A DNA stretch of 64,000 nucleotides. It comes from Metallyticus violacea. Taxonomy: Eukaryota; Arthropoda; Insecta; Mantodea; Metallyticidae. Below, in pieces: positions 23,689 to 35,429 of this stretch (positions are counted from its first letter, which is position 1; each line of letters starts with the position of its first letter). The stretch covers positions 111,011,869 to 111,075,868 of the forward strand of contig CM060843.1 of NCBI GenBank assembly GCA_030762175.1, written 5' to 3'. The notes beneath the pieces were generated by a model. That model searched no databases, was not told the DNA's origin, and saw only the letters and a list, made by a program, of their open reading frames with translations. Position numbers and translations under genes: made by a program.

Positions 23689-26600
23689 TATTTCAAGTAT
23701 TATTCCAACTTTTTGGGCTAAATTTAATAAATAGCTACTTTCTCGTACAGGTCGTAATTGGTCTAGATGTAACTTTATAAAGCATGTCTATATTAGCACA
23801 TTAGCAACATATGCATATAGTTCCATTAAATACATACATCAAATAAATGAAATTTTGCTAATTTTGGTTTCATTGTGGTAATATGGACTAATGTAAATGT
23901 TAAATTTTAAGAATAAATATCATATGACTAATTGTTTTTAAATCTCATTATTAAACTCTTTTAATCATATTTCAATTTACGCTGTATCTCGGACCGCATG
24001 AGTTGATAACGCTTCAACTGTTTTCCCTCTGTTTCTATGCACTTGTCAAACCAGTGATATAGCGTCGTTTCTTATAATAATTATTGTAGATAAAGGGATG
24101 ATAAAGAACCTGAGGAATGAGCTCTAATGAGTACAAAAGAATTTAAAACCGAGTTGTGGAATTGTTTTCTTTTTAATACCGCCAGAGATTAAATTCATTG
24201 ATCACAAATATTAATGATAATTAGTCACAATGGCATAATTTTTAACATGAAAAAAATTTATGATCACTCATTTTCAGGTATGTTTAGCATAACTCCCATT
24301 TTGCATTAATGTCTCAGCCTACCTTATATAAAGTGCTCTGACGTAAAAGTTATTCCTTACACGCGGTGCGGAATTTTGAATCCTATCGACTGCGAGCACT
24401 TTGGAGATAGCATTTACGTGAAGGTCTTGTACAAAACAGCCACTGATAGAAACGTTCGTTTTATCGGTTCTCACGTCGGCCGGCCACGGTTTCATTCAGG
24501 GCAGTGCAACAATGTTTTGTATTTTGCAATAGTTAGGTACAGTGGGGACAGTAATTGTGTCTGTGTGACTTGAATGCGCAATCGTTTGATACTTAGAAAG
24601 CGACTCTAAGCTGCCAGGCGTGCGCAATAGCATAACTTTTTAGTCTAGCAAGGAACGTTTAGCGCGTCACTTCGCCGCGTGGGTATGCAGAGGGGCATTT
24701 GGAAATACACTACTAGCTAGATATTGTCACCTGTCCCTGGGAAGAGATTTGATTTAAAGATTATCTTCTTAAACACTCATGGAGGTAGAGGTTGATGTTC
24801 TTGCTCTAGTCATGATCCATGTCGAGCTTGGAAATGGAATCTCATTTTATTTCGGCCACCTTAATGTGGTAGATTCAGAAAATACTTTTTAGCCGGACAT
24901 ATGAATACAAACATTTCTCTTGCAGGCGACGGGAGCAAGTTTTTCCTCCTATTTCTCCAATGAATTAGGTACTTTAGGGAGGCAGGTATCTCACTATTTT
25001 TATATTTGCCACGGGGTAGCGATTCTCGGTCGAGCTCACTGCTCTGATGATTTTGCGTTGTCACTTTATTCATATTTCTTTATTATATTGGTGAGACATT
25101 CTTTACTTACGCTAATTGTGCTACAATTTTTCTGTGGGCTACACCACATTTGATCATAATCATTATTTGACATTTTAAATCGATATATCAAATTTTCCAA
25201 CCTCTCTCTCAAGAATATTAACTTCAAATTTTTGTTAGAATCGCCTGCAAACAAAAACTATTACGTATTATGTAAAGCGGCTATGTAGGTCCGTCCGCCA
25301 AGGGGGCACGTTAACATTCAGTTGTATTAATCTGTCGTATGTTTCTTTTATTCTCTTTTGACTCTTTGCTATCGTAAGTTAAATACACTTAATGTCCAGC
25401 TTTGTGTTTATAATAAAAATATGTTAAATCTTTAAGTCTGTCACTAGAGAATCAGGAAACGTGTTTTATTAAATGTGTGAAATTCATCACTAATTCATGT
25501 TATAGTAAAATGCTTTCACAGATTCCTCTTTGGCAAGCGCATTGACAGTAATAGGGTTCAGAACTCCATTCGTGATCTAGGGTTAGCATGCGCGTATTTT
25601 ATGCAAGGGGATCAGCTGCGATATCCGGTTGGGTCATTTCGCTGACTTTCTTTCTTTCTTCCAAGAATATCTTCTCGGTTCTTAAAGTGTACATATTAGA
25701 AACTTAGGTCAAAAAGCCCCTTGTGTTCTTCGGCGCATTATTCATCATCTGGGTAGATTTCAAGGAGCTTTAGTGGTATGTTCCTATGGGGAAAAAACGA
25801 AAAAATAACACAGTATTCCACGAATTCTCTGAAGTAAATACATTTATTTTTCTCACACGTATTCAAGCACACATTTTTTCCTGTCATTTAAAAATTCTTT
25901 TATCAGAAAATTTTCAGCCATATTTGTAAGATATCATTAAAGACATTTAAATAAACAAATCCTAAGGTAGATTATATTCTCCTCCAAACTATCAAAAAGA
26001 AGGAGTTCCCCTCATCCATGGAAAGCTCCTATACATATGGCAGGTCAAAGATTCTATTGTATCATTTTTACGTGTGAAAAATATATACCGTCCGTTCTAA
26101 TTAAATATTTACCAGCCACCCAAGCTGGCCGATGGCCGGTGAACAAATACTGGCGTTATTGATCCCCTGGCAGCTGGTTAGAATGGGATGAACATTATAA
26201 TATATTCTTTGTAAGGTAATATAAGCTTAAATTCCTATCTAATTTAATGTCATTATTTTCATGTTCGTTATAATCCGAAGTTTTTCACATTTTGATATTT
26301 TCATATAAAAGGTCCATGCCAATAGAAAATAAAATGTCGCATATATACTTCATTCTGTACATTATTCCATTTTACTAAATTTTAACCTAAAATTAGGTTA
26401 GGGATGGAATATGTGCTAATTAAAAGAAAAATATTTCGATTAATGAAAAGGTGAAATACTAAATGCATTATTTACCGGCGAGGAAAGTGAGAATATACTT
26501 TAGATTTATGTACCACTTGCATATACATAAGTAATACTCATATGCAAAACATTATTAATATATTGAAATTATAATAAAGTTAGTGAAGTTTGTGATTATT

Positions 26601-26967
26601 TTTTCCAAATGAAAGGTTAGACATTGTTTTATTATTGTTGTTTAAAACAGCATTTCGTATCGTTTATTATTTGATAAATAAACATTAAGTATAAATTTCG
26701 CATTGCTTTATATAAGTCTCATTCCACCTTAATGTTAATGTGCACACGAAGATGGGACTTATGTAAGAGTGAATGAATAAACCACCTTAAAGGGATTCCA
26801 TAATGATAAAAGGCTTCCTGCTAAGGCATGGAATATCTAATTTGATCTCCAATGAATTGCAAGCCCTGAGCTTTAATCTATCTTATAACATTCGACGCGT
26901 AAGATTATTGGATTTTAACACATTTACTTAGTAAATAACCTGTTCACGTAACTGTATAGTTTATATA
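23689..26967. other. Non-genic region, about 3.3 kb
   Basis: No supported gene. A slightly GC-richer stretch at 24360-24720 holds a 65-codon ORF with no recognisable domain. Sequence around 26110-26200 has a GGCCGATGGCCGG cluster with no assigned role. Confidence 0.5.
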
Positions 26968-27863
26968 CTGGGAGTGCCAAAAATATATGTACACTTTCAC
27001 AGTAGATTTTATTTAATATATTTCAAAGGTGGGCCAAAAATAACAGTAATGTGTAGTATGATGTTCTGTAAACAGATGTGACTCACATTACATTATGATA
27101 GCGTTGCTGACAGGTAAATCTACAATGAACAAATGAAGCCAAGATTATCGTAAATCAACAATGAACAAATGAACTCAGGATTATCGTATGAGGTTTTGTA
27201 ACTGTCTTGTAATGTGATTAACATTACGTTATGCTAGCGTTGCTACAACATAATGGAGCCAAGATTATCGTTTGAAAAATAGAAAGCCATTTTGAAGTGG
27301 TTTTGGAAAACCGAGAATGTTTTTGAATTTCCGAGGCAATGGAGGTATGTGTACAGAACAGAACCGCGAGTAACAATTGCACGCATTCGAGACAAATTTG
27401 AGACTCGTGGTATCCTATGCGATATTCACAAGGGCAGATCTGGGAGACCTTGCACAGCAACAAGTCCCGCGACCTATGCCATGGTTTTGGAACGTTTTGA
27501 GTACTCACCGCGGAAATCTACCAAACAATGTGCTCATGAGTTTTCACCGCATTCCTCCAATTTAACTCCGTTGTATTTATACCAATGGGGAACTCTTGAG
27601 GATGTTGTATAATGTAGAAAACCAGCTACACTGGCAACACTTCGGAAAAAATTGCAATCTCTGAGGACACTTTCGCAAACGCTACTCAATCAGTAGTTCA
27701 ACGTACTCAGAAGTGTATCGATGCCGATTGTGGACGTTTTGAGCAACTGTTGTAACTGTAAATGTCTAAGATCATTAGTGCTCATCATTTTCTGTTTGTG
27801 TGAATTCAGTTTTGTTATGTTAACACATTGCTTGAAGTGTATATACAATTTTGGCACCGTCTG
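26968..27863 (+). mobile_element. Internally deleted DUF4817-type DNA transposon, copy B
   Basis: About 896 bp, flanked by TA on both sides (26966-26967 and 27864-27865). The left end reads CTGGGAGTGCCAAAAATA and the inverted right end CAGACGGTGCCAAAATTG. It is the same family as copies A and C but in plus orientation. The 5' leader carries an internal duplication: TGACTCACATTAC...GCGTTGCTG at 27080 recurs in altered form at 27215, a period of about 136 bp. The coding part is deleted at a different point from A and C. Confidence 0.9.
27253..27745 (+). pseudogene. Transposase pseudogene with a private deletion
   Basis: ATG at 27253 gives MEPRLSFEK followed by a stop where relatives have Q. 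The frame then continues KWFWKTENVFEFPRQWR, VTIARIRDKFETRG, CDIHKGRSGRP, a few residues, and KSTKQCAHE. It then joins directly to FSPHSSNLTPLYLYQWGTL, which is the C-terminal block around the last catalytic Asp; here that Asp is N (SSNLTP). N- and C-terminal parts are in one frame to a stop near 27612. The remaining tail (FNVLRSVSMPIVDVLSN in a shifted frame) runs to about 27745. The catalytic core is missing. Confidence 0.85.
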
Positions 27864-29964
27864 TATAAGCATAAGATTAGAAACTACATTTATTTAATGC
27901 AAGATATAAACCAAGATGAAGATGTTAAACACGATATACCACATCTTTCCTTTAAATGAGATACCCAAACACTTAATATGAAAACTAATGGAATTTCTGC
28001 AATAAAAATAAATATTATTTTTGCATTAGTATGTTCGTAAATGAACTAAATAAATAGTCATAACCTTTACCGAGCATTTCATCGAGCCGTTAGGAAAATC
28101 GGCACACACTAACAATGCAGTTAATTGAAAGTCACGCCATCCAGTATCTAAAATATGAAATAGAAGATGAAGCGGGTTCGATTTTGGTAGTTAAATTAAT
28201 GGATTTTTACCTTTATGTTTTGGAGAAGTAAATTTGCATTAAATACGTGTACAATACAGTTATCATTTTTAGTATGCTAACATAATTTGTGAAGTTGAAG
28301 ACACTTGTATAATAACATAAGGTTACAATAACATTAGTGTTTTAATTACTAGTATATGTATGAAAAATAAAACAAACTTGGAATGTAAAAGAAATATTCT
28401 TAATAAATTCCCTCTATTCAGGCACTTTTTTTTATCTCAGTATGTATACACGTCTATTAAAATCTTGAAAACCGCCATTCAAAAGCTTATTCCATGAAAG
28501 TCTCAAATTTCCAACTAATAATAGGTTGGTCCTGAACATTTAAATACCATTGTGTTTAAAGTAAGAAGAGAAAACTCAGTGTATATAAATAGTCGTATGA
28601 TCGGTTCATTTGATGAAAAATTGTGATTTAAAAACTGAGATCATTAAGTAAGCAGAAGTGATCTAGAAATAAATGTTAACGTCTTTTTAAGTGTGGTTGT
28701 TATAATTGTGAAATTAAAGACTTTTAAGAAATTAATTATTTACATATTGAGGTGTGCCAGGGTGTATGTTGAAAACCTTGAGTTGGGTGGTCAGATGCTA
28801 TAACAAATGTGACAGGAAACGCACTCCAAATAGACATTGCTTAAAAGAAAGTGATGGCTTATATCGTAAAATGCTGAAAAACCCTTTCGATTGTACTGAA
28901 ACAGCAACAATTTGCCTTATTCTTTATTGGATAATATATTTATAACATATCCAAATATTAAAATGCAATATTAGTGACAAAGTTTACCTTTCGGAACCGC
29001 ACGTAGCTTCCTGAAGCCAAAATTAACAAGAAGTCGGGAGTTAATATGGTGGCTTTCATAGGAAGAGCGCATAAATAAAACAAACTTGCTCCACTCAACA
29101 AACTTGCCTTATTATGCAGCTCAGAGTCCGCTGAAGCGGAATAGTTCTAGGTGTTTCATCTTCGGATAAGGGCTCAATTAGTGGTTGATGTTGCGCCCGA
29201 GAGGGTTTCGTACCCTTTTTACAGCAACAAGTACTCTCTCGTTTGTTGCTTTCTGTTAACTATTGCATCTTTTTGCGGATGGAAGGTTCCTCTAAACTTA
29301 TACATGAAGCTCTTAGCATAAATCATGGTAATGAACAGAGCAACGGCAATACAATAACGAAATCCCTGTAAAAAGCACTTGATGCTATCACAAAAAAAGG
29401 AACAACCGCTAGTATCAGAATTTATGTATGTGTTAAAGCCTGGGGCGAAATTGTCGATTTAGCTCAACCATATGGTGTTTAAAATACGGCATGAAAATTT
29501 GTGAGCACACTACATACTGGGGAGATATTTGCTTCCACGTTTAAGAGCAGCCCTACCACCTCGAGGGTACTTTTAACACAATAAACTGATTGAACTCCGA
29601 GCTTGTAAGTTGTACTGGCACGACACTTGTTTTTGAGTTCTCGGTGCATAGGACATTTTTATTATCTTTCTCTGCACTTATATGTGTTTTAAGTATCCTA
29701 GAGTAGTATTTTAAACTTCAGCTGACTTTTATAAATGCATTTTAGATGCAAATTTAAGGTCAGTAAATTAACAATTTCGTACACTACTCACGTTGGTGAT
29801 TAATAAGCCTGTGTATGTGGAAATTGAACGAATGAGTTAGTAAAAGTCTTATGTAGTTGGCCAGTCATATTGCTAATAAAGCTTATCACTGTGGTTTATC
29901 TATAAGCTCAATTACACCCGCATTTAGATTCGTACCATTGCGAAATGAGAAGCGCAGAGGAACA
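27864..29964. other. Non-genic region, about 2.1 kb
   Basis: AT-rich with no supported gene. A GC-richer patch at 29100-29230 (GCTGAAGCGG...GCGCCCGAGAGG) is not recognised. Short ORFs lack domains. Confidence 0.5.
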
Positions 29965-30445
29965 TTACATACATTTGATAGCTCATTGACTTCAAGGAGA
30001 GGAACACCACAAACACTACGTGTTTCCATCAAAGAGAAAAGGCGAGGAAAGTTTAGTGGTGGTGTAGTGATGGTGTGCGCCTTCTTCACAACAACGCACC
30101 TATACCAGCTCTTATTGCAAAAAATGCTGTCATAAAATGTGGCTTCAAGGAGATCGAGCACCCATCCCACAGCCCAGATCTAGCTCCCAGTGACTATTTC
30201 CTCTTCTCAAAACTCAAGGACCTTCGAGGAAAGAAATTTAAGTGTGACGAAGAAGTGATTGATCCTGTTTACGCCCATTTTGCAGACAAGACTTCTGACT
30301 ATTTGGGGGAGGGGCATTGAAATGTTAGTTCAAAGGCGTGAGAAGTATATTGCAATAAAGGGTTAGCTATATTGAAAAGTAAAACATAGTTTTTGTCTTT
30401 ATATACCTAGAAAACGGTTAGGCCGGAAATTTATGGACCTACTCG
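29965..30445 (+). mobile_element. Mariner-like element, 3' part only
   Basis: Same family as the element at 9.6 kb. It ends with a terminal inverted repeat at 30402-30445 containing CCGGAAATTTATGG and CTACTCG, followed by TA (30446-30447). Homology to the 9.6-kb copy begins around TTGACTTCAAGGAGAGGAAC (29986) and is less clear before it. A stretch corresponding to GAGTACTATGCTGACC in the other copy has been lost near 30012. The 5' end is absent. Confidence 0.85.
29990..30320 (+). pseudogene. Mariner transposase C-terminal pseudogene
   Basis: Frames give SIKEKRRGKFSGGV and then, after a one-base shift near 30073, RLLHNNAPIPALIAKNAV, KEIEHPSHSPDLAPSDYF and LFSKLKDLRGKKFKCDEE. The second catalytic Asp of the usual HDNAP motif has become Asn (HNNAP), while the third (LAPSD) remains. 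The 5' half of the gene is missing. It cannot be active. Confidence 0.85.
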
Positions 30446-30957
30446 TATGTCGAATTGTGATTCGTTCTTCTACCTCTTCCTTCTGGAACCACTGGAAGCA
30501 TCCTTCTATTCGGCTCATGACCAGCAGCCGATATGCCGTCAATATGACCCAGTGTGATTTCGGGTTTATTGCTGTAGTTATTTACAGTGACGTTAAATGA
30601 TGCAACGGCAAAATCTTTCTCTCTCTCTAACACGCTACTTCCTTATCTCTATCAGAAGAAAATGTAAGATAAAAAGGGCCTGCTCACTAACAATACTACT
30701 TGCCAAAACAATCTCCCTGCATTACTCCCTTCCAATACGACTAGGGATACATTTGAATAAAAGTGAGTTACAATTATTTATATGCAGATAGAAGCCTCAG
30801 AACAGTTGAAACTATAACAAATATACACCAAAAATATCACTGTACAATGTTTTAATGAGCATCTGTGACTTAACAATTTAATAGAATTTATTTTATAGAA
30901 TGAACTCACAAATTCATGTTATTGGTAAAATTATTTGCTAGGTACAATGTCATTCAT

Positions 30958-31235
30958 TAGTATTGCTAGTGGTAACCATACTTGCCCCGTAGAACCAAGA
31001 TCATGGGTTCAATCCAGGCCAGGGTCGATGGACTTTTTCGGTGTAAACCTTCTAAATATGGCTTCCTTCGGAAGGGAAGTAAAACCGTGGGTCCCGTGTC
31101 GTACATTTATGGCACGATAAAGAACCTCATGCTTGAAAGAAGAGGCCTCTGAGCAAAAGTTATCGACTGTTTTATACTCTAAATTGAATGGGATGCTGAT
31201 GTCCTGAAATGTTAAAGGGCGTCCTAAATAAACCA
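30958..31235 (+). mobile_element. tRNA-derived SINE (family 2)
   Basis: The tRNA-like head has GCTAGTGGTAACCATACTTG (A-box region) and GGGTTCAATCC (B-box). The body follows with GGCCAGGGTCGATGG, TTCGGTGTAAACC, CCTTCGGAAGGGAAGTAAAA and GGGTCCCGTGTCGTAC, ending near GGGCGTCCTAAATAAA. The head is distinct from family 1. A reversed head fragment of the same family sits at 11990-12083. ORFs over this stretch are read-through of the SINE. Target duplications are not clear. Confidence 0.75.
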
Positions 31236-32195
31236 AATGAACGACAAATTAGAGATTGCTGAATCGAAAACTTGAAATATAGTCTTATGAGGACTTCGCT
31301 TACGAAACAAAAGATATAGCGATATACAGAAAACATTGCATATAAAACCTACAATTCCTCTGTTATAACATAACACACGTAACATCAATCTTTATTTTTT
31401 GTTTTATTTGTTGTCTTCACATCTGTATATTGTGGAATGAATACTACAGGTGTAAATATGTAAGGCTGAATGAAGTGAAATAAATTAATGATGGCGTAAA
31501 TGTGCTCGGAATCCTTGGCGACTTTAACGTCACCACTTGAGCACGAAAGCGGTGATCTTTCATCTTATGTGTGTATGCTTTCGATGAACTACAACTTTTA
31601 TAGGACACAAAACACCCTCAACATGTAAATACAATTGGCGCACAAAACATATTGTTACTTTTTTTCTTTGCGTGACAAATAGCGTTTTCTTAGTTTAAAG
31701 CATTATTATCCAAATGTTTGAAAAAAGGATAGTTTTTCCAAACTCTGTGAGTTAATAAGTACCTATATTTATGTTTTGGAAGTGAAACATACACAGATAT
31801 AGAATAAATTACAATAAAATAATAAAAAAAATTCACACAATGAGTGCTCTAGCGAAAAAAACAAAAACCTGAGCACAGACTTCTATTATGCATGGTTGAC
31901 TATTTTCTTTAAAATTTCAATGGCAGTAGGCAATCCTTTTGAGTTCCCGTTCTACTTATTTAGATGTTTAGTTTAAAAAAACACAAAATAACGTCCACAT
32001 CTGACACTTTTGAGTTAGGTAACCCGTGTGTATGAATAATGCGTTTTTCCTGTTATTTTTAATTTAATTAATGTCAGGAAAAATAAAGTCTACTTCTTGC
32101 CATGGTTCCTAAAGTCCTCGGGAAGCGATATAATATCTATCGACAATGAACGGCAGTGTTCATCAATAACGGAGGCAAATGCTTCTTCCATGGAT
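31236..32195. other. Non-genic stretch
   Basis: AT-rich sequence with short A-runs (31819, 31846, 31974); nothing else recognised. Confidence 0.5.
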
Positions 32196-32457
32196 AGTGT
32201 TTAATAGTGTTTAATGTCCGTTTTCATTACTGAGGCATCACAGTAGCGGTGGACACTGATGATATGCGAAATGAAATGATAAATTGTGATTTTTTTTGGG
32301 GGGGGGAGCTTTTACAGGTCTAAGTTTAGAGTATCTGCCGGCATACGCTACCTGAGGGGTAAAAGTCTGGGAAAATCACAGCAGGTAGTTTGTACCGGCC
32401 GAATCAACCGCAAACCTCACGTTTCTGAGCCCGTACCTTAGCTATCTCGGTCACCCA
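32196..32457 (-). mobile_element. tRNA-derived SINE (family 1), reversed copy
   Basis: On the minus strand the order is GTGACCGAGATAGCTAAGG (A-box region), TTGATTCGGCCGG (decayed B-box), a body with GTATGCCGGCAGATAC and AACTTAGACCTG, then CATATCATCAGTGTCCACCG, and the end AACGGACATTAAACAC. Every block matches copies at 11.7 and 43.1 kb but with many changes, so it is an older copy. A C-run (seen here as GGGGGGGGG) replaces part of the body. Confidence 0.8.
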
Positions 32458-32964
32458 TTTAGGTAAGACCGTACAAAGCTGGCAAATTCATGCAGTACAT
32501 GAGGCTATTAGAAATATCGACCGAACCTACTGAACTTACGACCGAAAACAGCATAATTAAGAAACTACATAAGACATGCGAGTTTATTGATAAAAATGAT
32601 TGAGGGAACTTAACTTCTAATAGCTACTTCATGAAATCTTACTTGTTGCTGCCACAATGGAGGTTTGCTTCCAGAATCGAAAGGAGAAATATATTTCTTC
32701 GAAAAATTTATATGGCTAACTTAGTCAACTTCAAAAAGAATGTAATTTCAGTTATTTCTGATAACATGTAGTTTCAGGGCTAAACGATCTAAAGGATGAA
32801 AAGAATGTTTCATCATACAGCCTATGCATGTCGCTCCGTACTTCTGTAACTTAATTCATACTGTGCGAGAAATTATCAGATATCATTGATAACATTTTTG
32901 GCCACTTCTACGTATTAAAATTGTTACGTTTTCTAATAAAGAACTTCCATTTTTTTTTAATTTT

Positions 32965-33850
32965 ACAGTGAATAATTGAATAAATTATGAAATAAAAGCC
33001 ATAAATTAAGTCTATCATGTCTATCTTGCGACTTTTGTTACTAATTTAATTATTATTGTAATTAATGAGTTTAGTTATAATCAAAAACATTTAAAAATAT
33101 ATAAACATAATAATTAGCCATAAATAATACGTTTCTCCTGTTATTAAAAATATATAAACAACTAACAAAAAATATTTAAAAATAATTTTAACGCTGCTTA
33201 CGAAACAGAAGAAACATCTTTCTGGGTTTCAGACACAGAATTCTCAGTTAAGGATTTAGAAGTTGGTACATAAGACGAGATCGCCTTATATATTATCACA
33301 TTAACTTGTAAATAAGAAATTGACATAAATTATTGAAAGCGAAAAATTGAAATGTTTTTGGAATGACAGCTTTAAACAAAGGAAACATTATAACTGAAAT
33401 TGATCATTACTGGCGCTATTTTGCGGTAGTCGTTGAATTAATAAAATTTAAAATGTTTGCATCTTTGCCTCTCCAGATAAGTTCAGTTCACTTACGATGC
33501 CGAACAGTGTCGGCGAAAGCTTTGTTTTTTAAAATTAATTTAAAGAAACGTCCACAGCAAAATAGCCCCACAATAATATAATTTTAATAATAAAAATGCC
33601 GGCGTGAAAGCTTAGAGTATTACTTTGTTTTAAACATTATTTTATATGTTTTGACACAGGTTAATTGAAGTCACTGCAGACCACCCTAAATTAATTGTGT
33701 TTAAAAGGGAAGGGATTAGCAATAAATGTTCAGTTGGTTCCTTTTCAAATGTTCTGAATTATTTAAATAACCTACGTAATGTGAATCACATCTCCAAGTT
33801 TTCCAACAATGTTAAGTAATGCTCATTAGCATTTTATTATTTATTATTTA
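32965..33850 (+). repeat. Left arm of a long inverted repeat
   Basis: This arm matches the reverse complement of 35430-36525. Anchor pairs are CGTTTCTCCTGTTA at 33130 with 36143 and 36356; GATGCCGAACAGTGTCGGCG at 33496 with its complement at 35779-35801; AAAGAAACGTCCACA at 33543 with its complement near 35745; GGTTCCTTTTCA at 33737 with its complement near 35552; and CCAACAATGTTAA at 33803 with 35471. The midpoints of these pairs agree at about 34645, allowing for a 213-bp duplication in the right arm. The arms differ at roughly one base in five by eye. No protein is encoded. Confidence 0.85.
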
Positions 33851-35429
33851 CAGAAATTTATTTATATACAGAAAGTTTCACTAATTTTTTACAATGTGTT
33901 ACCATAATATTTTATTTAATGGCTTGTTCATTTGATTTCTATTATTACTTATTTTTATTATTATCTTAATTTCCTGTGCAAGTTTATCATAAATTATATA
34001 AGTACGTCTGTTTATTACGACATTATTAAGCAGCTGTTTAAGACACTCTATAACTCTTAATTGTAATTTACACTGTTTTTGTCAATTTTTTTTTTTTTTT
34101 TTTTTTTTGTCATTTTCGCTCTTTGTGTTATTTTCATTATTATTGCTGAAACTCACAATGTTCATATGGGGTGCAGCTTTGTAACAGTCACTTTTCGGGA
34201 AAACAGAATGGTAAACATCATCTTGCCTGGTGAAAATGCCTCAAATCTCCTCAAGGACCTGATTATTATCATTTTTGCTACATGAAAAAATTTCAGCCAT
34301 ATATCCTTTTGCACTTTTAATGGAATATCTTTCAACCAACTAGTACATAAACATAACTTTCAGTTACCCGCGGGTCTTTGTGAAGTTTTTACACTTCTTT
34401 AATATTTTTCCGATCTATATTGCAATGATTCCGTCAGAATGCACACGAAAGAATTCTGCATTTAGAATGATTGAAACTTTGATAGGTCCTTGCAGGATTT
34501 AAAGTCATGCATATTATTTTGACGTTTTCTTCCAAATGAAATGTAAATCAAATTTAGGGGTAGGAGTATAATCAAGCAATAAATAGTTTTCTCTTCTCTC
34601 CTTGTGGGGCAAGTGAATCGTGCTGTATAAGGTCCTTTGGAAAACAGCAGTTCTCATATCATCGGGAAAGTTTGTTTCAATGCGTTTTAATGTCACTGTC
34701 AGAAGTTCTGTTGGAAATGCAAAAAATATGTGCGCGCGAGCTGTATGTGTGAAACATAATTTGAGTGTTTACTCCGAAACGCTCGGCAAGCAAAGATAAA
34801 GAAGTCGCCAAGGTAACAAGAGCAAAACAAGCTCCGAAAAACGAGATGGAAACGTTAAGATAAAACTGCCTTATTCGCTCATCCATAGTAAGTAAACACC
34901 CTGGAAAAAGTGTCCTAAGAGATAGTGCATAATCTTAGTTTTTAAATGCAAGAAGAAACATAAATAAAAATTTAAAAAAAGCTCTTAAAATTTTTTTCAG
35001 CACTAAAGGTCATCTGACATGCTTTTAGAACTGAATTCTGCCTAGTACGCAATTACAGGCGAAGCGGTTGGCCATCTTAACAAAAAAGGTACTTAATATA
35101 ATTAATTATGGAAGCATAATTGACATTTATTTCAATGTTTATGAAGCAACATCAGCAATACTCTTAATATTTTACTACATTGTAAACATGCTACGAATTA
35201 TTATATAATATAATCGTACAATTCTTGAAATTATCAAAGTTTTCTGCACTGGAAGAGATATCAACGGAAATCATGAACATTAAAAAGAAAATTGTTGTTA
35301 TCAACTAAGTGGCATAAATCATTATAATTGTATTCCAATTATGAAAGGATTTATTGTTAGCTATTTTATTTCACCCTTAATTCAATAAAAATAAATGATA
35401 AAATATGTTTATAAATATTTTGTGAGATT
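33851..35429. other. Spacer between the inverted-repeat arms
   Basis: About 1.6 kb without a supported gene, including a run of 23 T (34086-34108). A minus-strand 69-codon ORF at 34677-34886 has a hydrophobic stretch (SFFGACFALVTLATSLSLL) but no recognisable family. Confidence 0.5.
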
